DNA of 64,000 nt from Burkholderiales bacterium (GTDB taxonomy: Bacteria > Pseudomonadota > Gammaproteobacteria > Burkholderiales > SG8-41), in assembly GCA_019634975.1 (NCBI GenBank), contig JAHCAI010000001.1:186001-250000 (forward strand), written 5' to 3'. This document shows, one piece after another, positions 23,529 to 31,400 of the stretch. The notes beneath the pieces were generated by a model. That model was not told where the DNA came from. It saw only the letters and a list, made by a program, of their open reading frames with translations, and made no database searches. The stretch's first letter is position 1. The number at the start of each line of letters is the position of its first letter. The position numbers were made by a program, and so were the translations under genes.

Positions 23529-24494
23529 ATGCGTATCCAGATTCCGATTTTTTCGTGTATTGCCGCGCTGGCGATGCAGTCCGCCGTGGCGCAGAACTAT
23601 CCCGCGAAGCCGATCCGCATCCTGATTGCGCAGGCGCCGGGCAGCGCAACCGACAACGTGAGCCGGGTGCTGAGCGGCAAGCTCGCCGAGCAGCTGGGCC
23701 AGCCCTTCGTGATCGAGGCGCGGCCGGGTGCCGGCGGTGCGATCGGCACGGAAGCGGCGGCGCGCTCGCCGGCTGACGGCTACACGCTGTTCATGGCCAA
23801 CAATTCCACGCATGGTTCGAATCCCGCGGTGTACAAAAAGCTGCCCTACGATGCGGTCAAGGATTTTTCGCCGATCATCCTGATCGCCTCCACGCCCTAC
23901 GTGCTGACGGCGCATCCCTCGCTGCCGGTGAAGAGCGTGAAGGAGCTGATTGCTTTCGCCAAGAAGCGGCCCGGCGAACTCAACTACGGTTCCGCCGGCA
24001 ACGGCAGCACCCATCACCTGAGCGGCGAACTGCTGAAGACCATGGCGGGGATCAACCTGGTGCATGTGCCGTACAAGGGCACCACGCCCGCGCTGACCGG
24101 GTTGCTGAGCGGCGAAGTGTCGGTGGTGTTCTTCACCGTGGTCGGCGTGCAGCCGCATGTGAAGTCGGGCAAGGCGCGGGCGCTGGCGGTGACCACGCCC
24201 ACCCGTTCGAACATGATGCCCGAGCTGCCGACGATGGCCGAAGCCGGCCTGAAGGGTTTCGAGGTCTCGTCGTGGTTCGGCCTGCTGGCGCCGGCGGGCA
24301 CGCCCGCGGCTATCGTCAGCCGCCTCAATGCCGAGTCGGTGAAGGCGATGGCGCTGCCCGAGGTGTCCGGTGCATTGCGCAAGCTGGGTTTTGATGCGGT
24401 GGGCGGCACGCCCGAACAGTTTGCCGCCCACATCCGCAGCGAGGTCGAACGTTTCACCAAGCTGGTGAAGGCGACCGGAATCACGGTGGACTGA
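23529..24494 (+). CDS. Bug-family (TTT) solute-binding protein
   Basis: The start at 23529 is preceded by AAAGG and begins a clean signal peptide (MRIQIPIFSCIAALAMQSAVA-Q); an earlier in-frame start would spoil it. The mature protein opens NYPAKPIRILIAQAPGSATD and has the family's GAGGAIGTEAAARSPADGY and VPYKGTTPALTGLLSGEV motifs. The 321-residue length is typical. It binds a carboxylate-like ligand in the periplasm. No TctA/TctB membrane genes are adjacent, so it must share a transporter encoded elsewhere or act otherwise. It stands as a single gene. Confidence 0.9.
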   Translation: MRIQIPIFSCIAALAMQSAVAQNYPAKPIRILIAQAPGSATDNVSRVLSGKLAEQLGQPFVIEARPGAGGAIGTEAAARSPADGYTLFMANNSTHGSNPAVYKKLPYDAVKDFSPIILIASTPYVLTAHPSLPVKSVKELIAFAKKRPGELNYGSAGNGSTHHLSGELLKTMAGINLVHVPYKGTTPALTGLLSGEVSVVFFTVVGVQPHVKSGKARALAVTTPTRSNMMPELPTMAEAGLKGFEVSSWFGLLAPAGTPAAIVSRLNAESVKAMALPEVSGALRKLGFDAVGGTPEQFAAHIRSEVERFTKLVKATGITVD

Positions 24495-24929
24495 ACGGCA
24501 GGGCTTTGAAGAGGGGCGCAAGGCATTCGCAGGAATTTTGCGGAGGCCTTGCGCCATCGGTGGTTGATGCTTCGCGTTAGTCCGCTTCTTTGATCGCTGC
24601 GGCGGGTCGCCGGCCGTGCAGCAGCACGGCGCAGTGGAGACCCCGACGGCACGGAAATCCGTGCCGGTTAGCGGCGGTCCCTTTTCCCGGGTGTTCGGTT
24701 GTGTCACGCGGATCATGGCCGCAGGTGGCGCATCCGGTGCGCGAGGCTGCGACATCGTTTGCGCGTGACTCCGCGCGCCCTGTCAGACGGCCTGGATTGC
24801 GTGCTCCGGCGCGGAAATTGGGGCCCGGTTCGCGGCCCTTCGTGATGCATAAAAGTCCAATATTAATAATGACTTGCTTGCATTTCCTCCAGTAAAGGAG
24901 TACTTTTCCGCCCAATTCAACCGGCGGGA
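24495..24929. other. Intergenic region, no clear gene
   Basis: The start of this 435-base gap has a perfect 10-base inverted repeat (GGCGCAAGGC 24515-24524, GCCTTGCGCC 24546-24555) that may end transcription of the Bug gene although no T-run follows. The rest is GC-rich with only unconvincing frames. AT-rich sequence at about 24848-24905 probably holds the promoter of the FimV-like gene. Confidence 0.5.
24515..24555 (+). terminator. Hairpin after Bug gene (possible terminator)
   Basis: Ten-base perfect stem with a 21-base loop, 21 bases after the stop codon. It has no trailing T-tract, so intrinsic termination is uncertain. Confidence 0.4.
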
Positions 24930-25787
24930 GTGATCATCGTTCGTTCCATCCTGACCTGGCGCGTGTTGTGGGCGGCGCTGCTGCTGCCGGTCGCGTCGTC
25001 GGTGTTTGCGGCGGAGTGGGGCCGGATGGTGCTGCTGTCTTCCGCGGGCGAGCCGCTGCATGCGGAGCTCGAAGTGCCCGCCCGTTACACCGAAGCCGAA
25101 ATTCCGGTGCTGCAGCTCGCGCCGGCCGAGGCCTATGCGCCGGCCGGCCTGCAGTTCGATCCCGCCCTGGCGGCCGCGCGTTTCCGTTTCGATCTGCGCG
25201 CTGACGGCCGTCCCTATTACACCCTGCAGTCGGCGCGTCCGGTTGCCGCGCCGCAGGTCGCGCTGCTGGTCGAGCGCGTGGCGCCGGGGCAGCGCGAGCG
25301 CCGGGCCTATGTGGTGCAGGTCGGCGGCAGTGCGGACCGCGGTGCGGTGTTCGCGCCGGTGGCGCTGCGCCAGCCTGCGGCTGCGCGTGCGCGCGCACCG
25401 GCGAATGATGCGCGCTGGGTGCGCGAGGTCGAGCGCATGCAGGCGGAGGTCGATGCCCAGGGCCGCACGCTCGCCGGCATGCTCGAGCGCGTCGCGGCGA
25501 TGGAGCTGGCGGTGCAGGAACTGCAGCGCGGACTCGAGGCGCGGCGAGCAGTCCCGGTGGCAGTAGCACCGGCCGTGGAGCCCGTCGCTGCGCCGGCAGC
25601 CGTTGCCGCTCCGCCGCCCAGTGTGAGTCCGCGCTCGGAAACCCAGGGGGTGTCTGCTTCCTGGGTCAGCCACGGCCTGCTGGTGCTGGCCACGGCTTTG
25701 CTGGTCCTGCTGCTCGGGATCGGCGCCTGGATTCTCTGGGGGCCGCCATCGCGGGAGGCCGGCAAGCAGCCTGCGGCAGCGCAATAA
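24930..25787 (+). CDS. Short FimV-like inner-membrane protein
   Basis: GTG start; 285 residues. A signal peptide (residues 1-28) is followed by WGRMVLLSSAGEPLHAELEVPARYTEAEIPVLQLAPAEAY, then FRFDLRADGRPYYTLQSARPV. This matches the conserved N-terminal domain of FimV/HubP polar-organiser proteins. A coiled-coil-prone region follows (about 150-190), then an Ala/Pro-rich linker and one transmembrane helix near 245-268 with a short cytoplasmic tail. FimV proteins are usually 700-1000 residues with peptidoglycan-binding LysM and TPR parts; these are absent. It may be a stand-alone periplasmic module rather than true FimV. A hairpin terminator follows. Confidence 0.65.
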   Translation: MIIVRSILTWRVLWAALLLPVASSVFAAEWGRMVLLSSAGEPLHAELEVPARYTEAEIPVLQLAPAEAYAPAGLQFDPALAAARFRFDLRADGRPYYTLQSARPVAAPQVALLVERVAPGQRERRAYVVQVGGSADRGAVFAPVALRQPAAARARAPANDARWVREVERMQAEVDAQGRTLAGMLERVAAMELAVQELQRGLEARRAVPVAVAPAVEPVAAPAAVAAPPPSVSPRSETQGVSASWVSHGLLVLATALLVLLLGIGAWILWGPPSREAGKQPAAAQ

Positions 25788-25788
25788 C

Positions 25789-25828
25789 CCGGCGGCCGCT
25801 GCAGTTCTGCCGCTTTGCCGGTTTTTTT
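25789..25828 (+). terminator. Rho-independent terminator after FimV-like gene
   Basis: Stem CCGGC/GCCGG (25789-25793, 25817-25821) with additional GC pairing inside and seven T at 25822-25828. It starts two bases after the stop codon. Confidence 0.65.
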
Positions 25829-25971
25829 CCCTTCCGACCGTCCACCGAAAGTTTCACGCAAGCCTCTGCAAAGCCCCGCGCAAGTGGCTTCTGCAACCAT
25901 CACCATCCCCGGTCCGCTTCGCTGTTGCCGCGATGCGCGGACTGCTTTCTGTTTTTGCGGAGGAGTTGGTG

Positions 25972-26166
25972 ATGAAAAAATTCATTCCTGCAGCAGGCCT
26001 CGCCGTGTATTCGATGGCGGCCTGGGCTGACGAGGCTGCGGCCGTTGCGCCGCCGCCGGAGGATGTCAGCCCGATGGCGATGATTGTCGTGATCCTGATC
26101 ATGGTGGCGATGATCGGCGGCTTCATCGCCTTCACGGTGCTGAAGGACCGCAAGCGCGACAAGTGA
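25972..26166 (+). CDS. Small secreted/inner-membrane protein of unknown function
   Basis: The ATG at 25972 follows a strong GGAGGAG ribosome site, so the upstream in-frame start is rejected. The 64-residue product has a signal peptide (MKKFIPAAGLAVYSMAAWA-D), a Pro/Ala-rich linker (EAAAVAPPPEDVSP) and one transmembrane helix (MAMIVVILIMVAMIGGFIAF), ending in basic residues KDRKRDK. The predicted topology is a short periplasmic N-terminus and a cytoplasmic tail. I know no family for it. A strong terminator follows. Confidence 0.7.
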   Translation: MKKFIPAAGLAVYSMAAWADEAAAVAPPPEDVSPMAMIVVILIMVAMIGGFIAFTVLKDRKRDK

Positions 26167-26216
26167 CGGCGCGGGGCTGCGGCCCCGATGCGGATTTCAT
26201 GCGTGAGCGTGGCGCA

Positions 26217-26262
26217 GGGGGAGGTCACCCGGGGATCAGTGGGGTGCCTCCCCCGTTTTTTT
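26217..26262 (+). terminator. Strong Rho-independent terminator
   Basis: GGGGGAGG-T-CACCC pairs with GGGTG-CCTCCCCC (about 26216-26254), followed by G and seven T (26256-26262). It ends the small membrane protein transcript. Confidence 0.8.
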
Positions 26263-26296
26263 CAAGTATTTGATTTTATTGATAAAAATAAAAAAC
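26263..26296 (-). repeat. AT-rich dispersed motif, copy 4
   Basis: Minus strand reads ATCAATAAAATCAAATACTTG, one mismatch from the core. It lies between two terminator hairpins, and its A/T runs supply part of the T-tract on the minus strand. Confidence 0.6.
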
Positions 26297-26326
26297 CCGG
26301 CTGTTCCTGTTCAGGAGGCCGGGTTT
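26281..26326 (-). terminator. Rho-independent terminator of the hydroxyacid oxidase gene
   Basis: AACCCGGC (26294-26301) pairs with GCCGGGTT (26318-26325). On the minus strand the hairpin is followed by TTTTTTATTTTTATC. It lies about 50 bases past the stop of the minus-strand gene. Confidence 0.75.
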
Positions 26327-26375
26327 GCTGGATGCCGGCTCGGGGCCGGCATGACGATGCAAGTGCTGCTGCGGT

Positions 26376-27605
26376 TCAGGACTCCGCGGCCTTGCCTTCG
26401 ACGACGCGCAGCTGCGGGCGCTCTTTCGGCGGACGCAGTTCGTGCTTGTCGGCGAAGAGCAGGCACTGCGGGCCGATGTCGGCGATGCTGTTGCAGCCGA
26501 GCAGCGCCATGTTGCGGTGGATTTCGTCGCGGTAGATCTGCAGCGCGCGCGCGGCACCCGCTTCACCGCCGGCGGCCACGCCATAGAGCGTCGAGCGGCC
26601 GACCATCACCGCGTTGGCACCCAGCGCCAGCGCCTTGACCACGTCGCTGCCGCGGCGGATGCCGCTGTCCATGAATATGGTGGCGCGCTTGCCCACGGCG
26701 TCGACGATTTCCGGCAGCACTTCGATCGGCGAGACGATGCCGTCGAGGTTGCGGCCGCCGTGGTTGGAGACGTCGATGCCGTCTGCCCCGTGGTCCACAG
26801 CGCTGATCGCGTCCTGCGGATCGAGGATGCCCTTGACGATCAGCTTGTGCGGCCAGATCTTGCGCAGCGCGTCGAGGTCGGCCCAGCTGATCGAGTCGGT
26901 GCGCAGGCTGGAGCGTCCGGGCGGGCCCTTGGTCATCTTGGCCTTGGCGGCAGCCGGGTAGTTGGCATACATCGGCATGCCGGTGGTCGCGAGGTAGCGG
27001 CCCATCACGCCGAACAGCCAGCGCGGGTGTGTGGCCATGTCCCACATGTTGCGCAGGTTGAAGCTGAAGGGCAGCGTGAAGCCGTTGCGCAGGTTGTATT
27101 CGCGGTTGCCCGAGGACACGCCGTCGACGGTGACCACCAGCGTCTTGTAGCCGGCGGCCTTGGCGCGGTTGACCAGCTCATGCGACATCGAGCGGTCCGG
27201 CCACAGGTAGAGCTGGAACCAGAGGTCGCCGCCGGCCTCGTCGGCGACGCGTTCCATCGCGGTGATCGAGCCGGTGGCGAGCGTGAAGGGGATGCCCGCG
27301 GCGCGCGCGGCCTTGGCGAGCTTGATCTCGCCTTCGTGCCACAGCAGGCCGGCGACGCCGGTGGGGGCGATCACCAGCGGCATCTTGTACTTGGTGCCGA
27401 AGATCTCGGTTTCCTGCGAGCGCTTGGAGACGTCGACGAAGGTGCGGGTGCGGAAGCGGATGCGGTCGAAGACTTCGCGGTTGTTGCGCAGCGCGACTTC
27501 GTCCTCGGTGCCGCGGTCGACGAATTCGAAAAAGCCGCGCGGCACGCGTTTCATCGCGATCTCGCGCAGGTCAAAAATGTTGTAGGCCTTCAGGTTGTCG
27601 CTCAT
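26376..27605 (-). CDS. FMN-dependent alpha-hydroxyacid oxidase/dehydrogenase (LldD-like)
   Basis: The 409-residue product belongs to the glycolate oxidase/L-lactate dehydrogenase family. Visible motifs are MPLVIAPTGVAGLLW (FMN site), the catalytic-site lysine in KLIVKGILDPQDA, the active histidine-arginine pair in GIDVSNHGGRNLDG, and the phosphate-binding DSGIRRGSDVVKALALGANAVMVGR. It oxidises a 2-hydroxyacid to the 2-oxoacid with FMN, passing electrons to quinone or oxygen. No membrane anchor is obvious. It diverges from an AroQ-like gene and ends at a strong terminator. The substrate (lactate, mandelate or another) cannot be read from sequence alone. Confidence 0.9.
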   Translation of the reverse strand: MSDNLKAYNIFDLREIAMKRVPRGFFEFVDRGTEDEVALRNNREVFDRIRFRTRTFVDVSKRSQETEIFGTKYKMPLVIAPTGVAGLLWHEGEIKLAKAARAAGIPFTLATGSITAMERVADEAGGDLWFQLYLWPDRSMSHELVNRAKAAGYKTLVVTVDGVSSGNREYNLRNGFTLPFSFNLRNMWDMATHPRWLFGVMGRYLATTGMPMYANYPAAAKAKMTKGPPGRSSLRTDSISWADLDALRKIWPHKLIVKGILDPQDAISAVDHGADGIDVSNHGGRNLDGIVSPIEVLPEIVDAVGKRATIFMDSGIRRGSDVVKALALGANAVMVGRSTLYGVAAGGEAGAARALQIYRDEIHRNMALLGCNSIADIGPQCLLFADKHELRPPKERPQLRVVEGKAAES

Positions 27606-27835
27606 GGGTGGTTTCCTGGTGTCGGGTCGGGTCTTGCGGGTGCGGTGCGCCGGTTGCGCATCGTGGACTGGCGGCGCCCTGCGGGCCGCACCCGGTCCCC
27701 GAAAATACCGCGAACCGGCCCTGCATGGCTAGTGCCCGCGCGGCTGCGGCGGCGAGTCCGCCATCCGGGCCGGGGCGGCGGATTGCTGGCATACTCGCTC
27801 CGGTCAACCGACGTGATCAAGGGAGCAGCAGGCAC

Positions 27836-28267
27836 ATGAAAGTTCTGGTCATCCACGGCGCCGGCCTCAACATGCGCGGCAAGGTGCAACTGGAGGTCTT
27901 CGGACCGCTGACGCTGGCGCAGTACGAGGAGCACATCCGCGGCTACGCCAGGGAGCTCGGCATCGAGGTCGAGTTTTTCCATTCCAACATCGAGGGCGAG
28001 GTGGTCAACCGGCTCTACGCCGCCTTCGACAGCGACATCGCCGGCTGCGTGATCAATCCCGGCGGCTACACCATGGTCACCGGCCCGCTGCGCGCGGCGG
28101 TGGCGCAGATGAAATTCCCGGTGATCGAGGTGCACCTCAGCAATCCCACCGCGCGCGGCACGGTGTCGGTGTTCCAGCCGGTGTGCAAGGCCTCGGTCTA
28201 CGGCCTGGGCATCGAGAGCTACAAACATGCGCTGGCGGGGCTGAAGCTGCTGGTCAACAAAAAATAG
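27836..28267 (+). CDS. Type II 3-dehydroquinate dehydratase-like protein, active site degenerate
   Basis: The ATG at 27836 gives 143 residues, the normal size for AroQ. Fold motifs are kept: VLVIHGAGLNMRG (for VLNGPNLNLLG), FFHSNIEGEVVNRL, CVINPGGYTMVTGPLR and FPVIEVHLSNPTARG. Key catalytic residues are changed. The Tyr of the R-x-P-x-x-Y-G lid is Phe (LEVFG), the lid arginine is not evident, and the His after NPGAYT is Met. The HLSN histidine remains. It is therefore probably not a dehydroquinase but a relative acting on another substrate. It sits back to back with a hydroxyacid oxidase. Confidence 0.75.
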   Translation: MKVLVIHGAGLNMRGKVQLEVFGPLTLAQYEEHIRGYARELGIEVEFFHSNIEGEVVNRLYAAFDSDIAGCVINPGGYTMVTGPLRAAVAQMKFPVIEVHLSNPTARGTVSVFQPVCKASVYGLGIESYKHALAGLKLLVNKK

Positions 28268-28280
28268 CCAAACCATTGCC

Positions 28281-28384
28281 GTCATTCCGGACGCGCATGG
28301 CGCGCCCCGAAGGAAGTCCCCTTGGGGGGCGATCCGGAATCCAGGAGGGTAGAAAACCTGGATTCCGGCGTCCGCCGGAATGAC
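28281..28384. repeat. Palindromic GTCATTCCGG element, copy A (104 bp)
   Basis: Begins GTCATTCCGG and ends CCGGAATGAC. The internal arms ATCCGGAATCCAGG and CCTGGATTCCGG are also inverted. It carries an internal CCCCGAAGGAAGTCCCCTTG module. Related copies are at 50969-51063, 59052-59159 and (minimal) 52370-52395. Confidence 0.8.
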
Positions 28385-28402
28385 GGCGCAGATGGAAAGA
28401 GG

Positions 28403-28496
28403 CGTAGCCCGGATGTAACGAAGTGGAATCCGGGTCAGTCGTTGCCATTGGCCACAGTGTTCCCGGATTCCGGCCTGCGGCCTGCATCCGGGCTAC
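28403..28496. repeat. Inverted pair of GTAGCCCGG repeats
   Basis: GTAGCCCGGATGTAACGAAG (28403-28422) continues to GGAATCCGGG. A second half in inverse orientation ends GCATCCGGGCTAC (28484-28496). It is the same family as the two copies at 225-314. Confidence 0.65.
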
Positions 28497-28577
28497 GGGG
28501 ATGGCGCATGAAGTGTCGTGTTGTTGGATGCTCCAGGAATTCCCGGTGGAGATCAAAAGTCATGGAGGAGATGACCG

Positions 28578-30053
28578 TTGAAATTCGGTGACTACGTCAA
28601 GCTGAAATCGCTGGCGACGCCCGCCGGTTTCAGGGACAACCTGCAGCGCATGGGCCTGCCGATGCCTTGCGACGACGCGCTGGAGGCGGCGCCGGTGTCG
28701 CCGATGGCACAGCCGTTGACGGTCGACGGCCTGACCATCGGCAACCGCTACACCGTGCATCCGATGGAAGGCTGGGATGCCGAAGCCGACGGCCGGCCTT
28801 CGGACAATACGCGCCGGCGCTGGCGCAACTTCGGCCGGTCCGGCGCGAAACTGATCTGGGGCGGCGAGGCGGTGGCGGTGCGGCCCGACGGCCGCGCCAA
28901 TCCCAACCAGCTGCTGCTCAATGATCACACCGAAAGCGCCGTCGGCGCGATGCGCGAGGAACTGGTCGCCGCGCACCGCGAGGCGATGGGGGGTGACGAC
29001 GGCCTGGTGGTCGGCCTGCAGCTGACGCACTCCGGCCGCTTCTGCAAGCCCAATGACCACCACAAGCAGGAGCCGATGATCCTCTACCGGCATCCGATCC
29101 TCGACCGCAAGTTCAGGCTCGCGGCGGACTATCCGGTGATGAGCGACGGCGACATCCGCGCGCTGATCGACTGTTACGTGCAGAACGCAAAGCGCGCCTG
29201 GAAGCTTGGTTTCCAGTTCGTCGACGTCAAGGCCTGCCACGGCTACCTCGGCCACGAATTTTTGTCGGCGAAGACGCGCGCCGGCGAGTTCGGCGGTTCG
29301 CTGGAAAACCGCACGCGCTTCCTGCGCGAGATCGTTGCCGGCATCAAGGCCGAGGCGCCGGGCCTGAAGCTCGGCATGCGCATTTCCGCCGCCGACCTCG
29401 TGCCTTTCCGTCCCGATCCGGCGCTGACCACCGCGGAGGCGATGGGCCCGGGCGCGCCGGAGGAGTTCGCCAGTTTGCTGCCGTACCGCTACGGCTTCGG
29501 ACTGAAGGAATCCGATCCGCTGGCGATCGACCTCGCGGAAACGAAGGCGGTGATCGCCATCGCGCGCGACCTCGGCATCCGGCTGTTCAACATCACGCTC
29601 GGCAGCCCGTACTACAACCCGCACCTGACGCGCCCCGCGCTGTATCCGCCCTCCGACGGCTACCATCCGCCGGAAGACCCATTGATCGGCGTGATGCGCC
29701 ACCTGAATGTCGTGCGCGAGCTGAAGCAGGCTTTTCCCGAGCTCGCCTTCGTCGGCAGCGGCTACACCTATCTGCAGGAGTTTCTGCCCTACGTCGCGCA
29801 GGCGGCGGTGCGCGCCGGATGGACCGACAGCGTCGGCCTCGGCCGCATGATGCTCGCCTATCCCGAACTGCCCGCCGACGTGCTCGCCGGCCGGCCGCTG
29901 CAGAGAAAGCGCCTCTGTCGTACCTTCAGCGACTGCACCACCGCGCCGCGCCACGGCCTGGTGTCGGGCTGTTATCCGCTGGATGCGCATTACAAGAAAT
30001 CGCCTGAGATGGTGAAGGTGGCGGCGATCAAGAAGGCGGCCAGGCTGGCGTAG
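28578..30053 (+). CDS. Old yellow enzyme family flavin oxidoreductase
   Basis: Starts at TTG 28578; GGAGGAG lies 8 bases upstream and the nearby ATGs are out of frame. The 491-residue protein is an FMN TIM-barrel of the NADH:flavin oxidoreductase/OYE group. It has an extended N-terminus, LTIGNRYTVHPMEGWD at the barrel start, GLQLTHSGRFCKP (substrate-binding His), VDVKACHGYLGHEFLSAKTRAG with the following EFGGSLENRTRF, and GLGRMMLAYPELP near the C-terminus. A C-terminal cysteine pair (CRTFSDCTTAPRHG) resembles the Fe-S linker start of 2,4-dienoyl-CoA reductase relatives, but the protein ends soon after. Substrate unknown. Confidence 0.87.
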   Translation: MKFGDYVKLKSLATPAGFRDNLQRMGLPMPCDDALEAAPVSPMAQPLTVDGLTIGNRYTVHPMEGWDAEADGRPSDNTRRRWRNFGRSGAKLIWGGEAVAVRPDGRANPNQLLLNDHTESAVGAMREELVAAHREAMGGDDGLVVGLQLTHSGRFCKPNDHHKQEPMILYRHPILDRKFRLAADYPVMSDGDIRALIDCYVQNAKRAWKLGFQFVDVKACHGYLGHEFLSAKTRAGEFGGSLENRTRFLREIVAGIKAEAPGLKLGMRISAADLVPFRPDPALTTAEAMGPGAPEEFASLLPYRYGFGLKESDPLAIDLAETKAVIAIARDLGIRLFNITLGSPYYNPHLTRPALYPPSDGYHPPEDPLIGVMRHLNVVRELKQAFPELAFVGSGYTYLQEFLPYVAQAAVRAGWTDSVGLGRMMLAYPELPADVLAGRPLQRKRLCRTFSDCTTAPRHGLVSGCYPLDAHYKKSPEMVKVAAIKKAARLA

Positions 30054-30078
30054 TCGCGCAGGGCGATCACGCGATATA

Positions 30079-30107
30079 GGTTATTGTTTTTATTGATAAT
30101 TTTAAAA
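30079..30107 (-). repeat. AT-rich dispersed motif, copy 5
   Basis: Minus strand reads ATTATCAATAAAAACAATAACC, close to the core. It lies 26 bases after the OYE gene stop. Confidence 0.55.
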
Positions 30108-30130
30108 GTCTCCCTGGGTGTGCGCCGCTC

Positions 30131-30150
30131 ATATTCCCTTGACGGAATAT
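30131..30150 (+). promoter_or_regulatory. Operator-like palindrome before toxin-antitoxin pair
   Basis: ATATTCC (30131-30137) and GGAATAT (30144-30150) form a perfect seven-base inverted repeat with a six-base spacer, 22 bases before the toxin ATG. The downstream XRE antitoxin is the likely binder. Confidence 0.5.
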
Positions 30151-30172
30151 TCATTCGGTGGAATCATGCGTC

Positions 30173-30538
30173 ATGCGCTGGGAAGTTGAGTTCACCGATG
30201 AGTTCGAGGCCTGGTGGAATACGCTGACTGAGGACGAGCAGGTATCAGTCGACGCATCGGTGCGCTTGTTGGAGGCACGCGGGCCGCAACTGCCGTTTCC
30301 GCACAGCAGCGGAATCCAGGGTTCCAGGCACGGCCATATGCGCGAGCTGCGCATCCAGCACCAGGGGCGACCCTACCGCAGCTTGTATGCCTTCGATCCG
30401 CGGCGCACGGCCATTTTGCTGATCGGCGGCGACAAGACGGGCGATGACCTGTGGTACGAGCGCATGGTGCCGGTTGCCGACCGCCTTTATGACGAACACC
30501 TGTTGCAGCTGAAACGCGAGGGATTGATCGATGGCTAA
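30173..30538 (+). CDS. RelE/HigB-type toxin
   Basis: I take ATG 30173 (MRWEVEFTDEFEAWWNTL), the usual opening of this family; a GTG 15 bases earlier is possible. The 121-residue protein matches the phage-Gp49-like HigB toxin family: LLEARGPQLPFPHSSGIQGSRHGHMRELRIQHQGRPYRSLYAFDPRRTAILLIGGDKTGDDLWYERMVPVADRLYDEHL. Such toxins cut ribosome-bound mRNA. It precedes and overlaps the antitoxin gene by eight bases. Toxin-first order is usual for HigBA. Confidence 0.87.
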   Translation: MRWEVEFTDEFEAWWNTLTEDEQVSVDASVRLLEARGPQLPFPHSSGIQGSRHGHMRELRIQHQGRPYRSLYAFDPRRTAILLIGGDKTGDDLWYERMVPVADRLYDEHLLQLKREGLIDG

Positions 30539-30914
30539 AAAATTCTCCAGGCTCCGCGCGGGCATGTCTGCCGGGGCGCAGGCCCGGTCGCGGGAAAAAA
30601 GCGCGGCCATGCTCGCCGAAATGCCCCTGCACGAGTTGCGTCGCGCGCGCGGCCTGTCGCAGCAGACGCTGGCCGCTGCGTTGCACATCCAGCAGCCTGC
30701 AGTCGCCAAGCTGGAGAAGCGCACGGACATGTACGTGTCGACCCTGCGCAATCACATCCGCGCAATGGGCGGCGAGCTGGAGGTCATCGCGCGATTTCCT
30801 GATGGGGAAGTGCGCATCGAGAATTTCTCGGATACCGGCGGGGTGGCTCCTGCAGTCGGCGAACCGGAACCGTTGAGGTATGGTGCCGCGGATGGGAAGG
30901 CACGAAAACGTTGA
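30531..30914 (+). CDS. XRE-family antitoxin (HigA-like)
   Basis: A 127-residue antitoxin. The N-terminal part (MSAGAQARSREKSAAMLAEMPLHELR) leads into an XRE HTH (RARGLSQQTLAAALHIQQPAVAKLEKRTDMYVSTLRNHIRAMGGELEVIARF), characteristic of antitoxins paired with Gp49-like toxins. A flexible basic tail ends ADGKARKR. It overlaps the toxin by eight bases, so the pair is translated together. It should neutralise the toxin and repress the operon, perhaps at the palindrome near 30140. Confidence 0.88.
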   Translation: MAKKFSRLRAGMSAGAQARSREKSAAMLAEMPLHELRRARGLSQQTLAAALHIQQPAVAKLEKRTDMYVSTLRNHIRAMGGELEVIARFPDGEVRIENFSDTGGVAPAVGEPEPLRYGAADGKARKR

Positions 30915-30990
30915 ATACGAGGCGTGTGCTTTCTTCAGTCCTGTAGCGCGCATGAGCGCAGCGTCATGCGCCGGATGGCGCCGCTTCGCG

Positions 30991-31019
30991 GCTTCCCCCA
31001 AGGGAATTCCTGCGGGGCG
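30991..31019. repeat. CCCCCAAGGGAATTCC repeat module
   Basis: GCTTCCCCCAAGGGAATTCC followed by TGCGGGGCG. Similar modules are at 23188-23213 and inside the palindromic elements at 28302-28330 and about 59065-59093. Confidence 0.5.
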
Positions 31020-31082
31020 TATCCACCCTGCGGAGTGATTCGGGATCAGGTCGCCGACTATCGGGGGATATTTGAGGCGGTC

Positions 31083-31400
31083 TCAGCCGGTCGTCGCAAT
31101 TGCCGTCGCCAGTTCTTTTGGTGAAGTGTCCAGCGCGAGCTGCGATTTCACCAGCAGGTCGATGGATACCGAAGCGTCGGCGGCTTCCATCTTGGCGATG
31201 CGGGACTGGCTGGACTCGATCAGTTTGGCGAGAGCGACCTGGCTCAGGCCTTTTTTGAGGCGTTTGTTCCTGAGGGATTCACTCAATGCCAGTTTCATCG
31301 CGATATAGGCTGATTCCTCGGCAGTGAGGCCGAGAAAATCGTCGGCTGTGCCGACTTTCCATCCGGCTTTTTCCAGTTTCTTGCGTTTAGCGGGTTTCAT
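31083..31400 (-). CDS. XRE-family antitoxin of a decayed toxin-antitoxin pair
   Basis: The ATG at 31400 starts the family's typical KPAKRKKLEKAGWKVGTADDFLGL, followed by an HTH (LRNKRLKKGLSQVALAKLIESSQSRIAKMEAADASVSIDLL). The product is 105 residues and looks complete. The continuous open frame upstream (to 31583) belongs to the C-terminal half of its toxin and is in frame only through a frameshift, so it should not be annotated as one fusion protein. An intact antitoxin with a broken toxin is a common decay state. It may still bind related operators. Confidence 0.8.
   Translation of the reverse strand: MKPAKRKKLEKAGWKVGTADDFLGLTAEESAYIAMKLALSESLRNKRLKKGLSQVALAKLIESSQSRIAKMEAADASVSIDLLVKSQLALDTSPKELATAIATTG

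Larger units (their letters stand above)
28268..28577. other. Intergenic region made of dispersed repeats
   Basis: The gap is almost filled by two palindromic repeats: a 104-base GTCATTCCGG element (28281-28384) and a CCCGG-type pair (28403-28496). The remaining 80 bases lead to the ribosome site of the next gene. Confidence 0.65.

Noticed and set aside
23132..23530. A 132-codon minus-strand frame between hipB and the Bug gene
   Set aside because: It overlaps repeat sequence and the Bug signal-peptide region, shows no ribosome site or family motif, and has low-complexity Arg/Ala/Gly composition.
27836..28267. Functional type II 3-dehydroquinate dehydratase
   Set aside because: The catalytic Tyr and lid Arg positions and one His are changed, so the enzyme name would be misleading.
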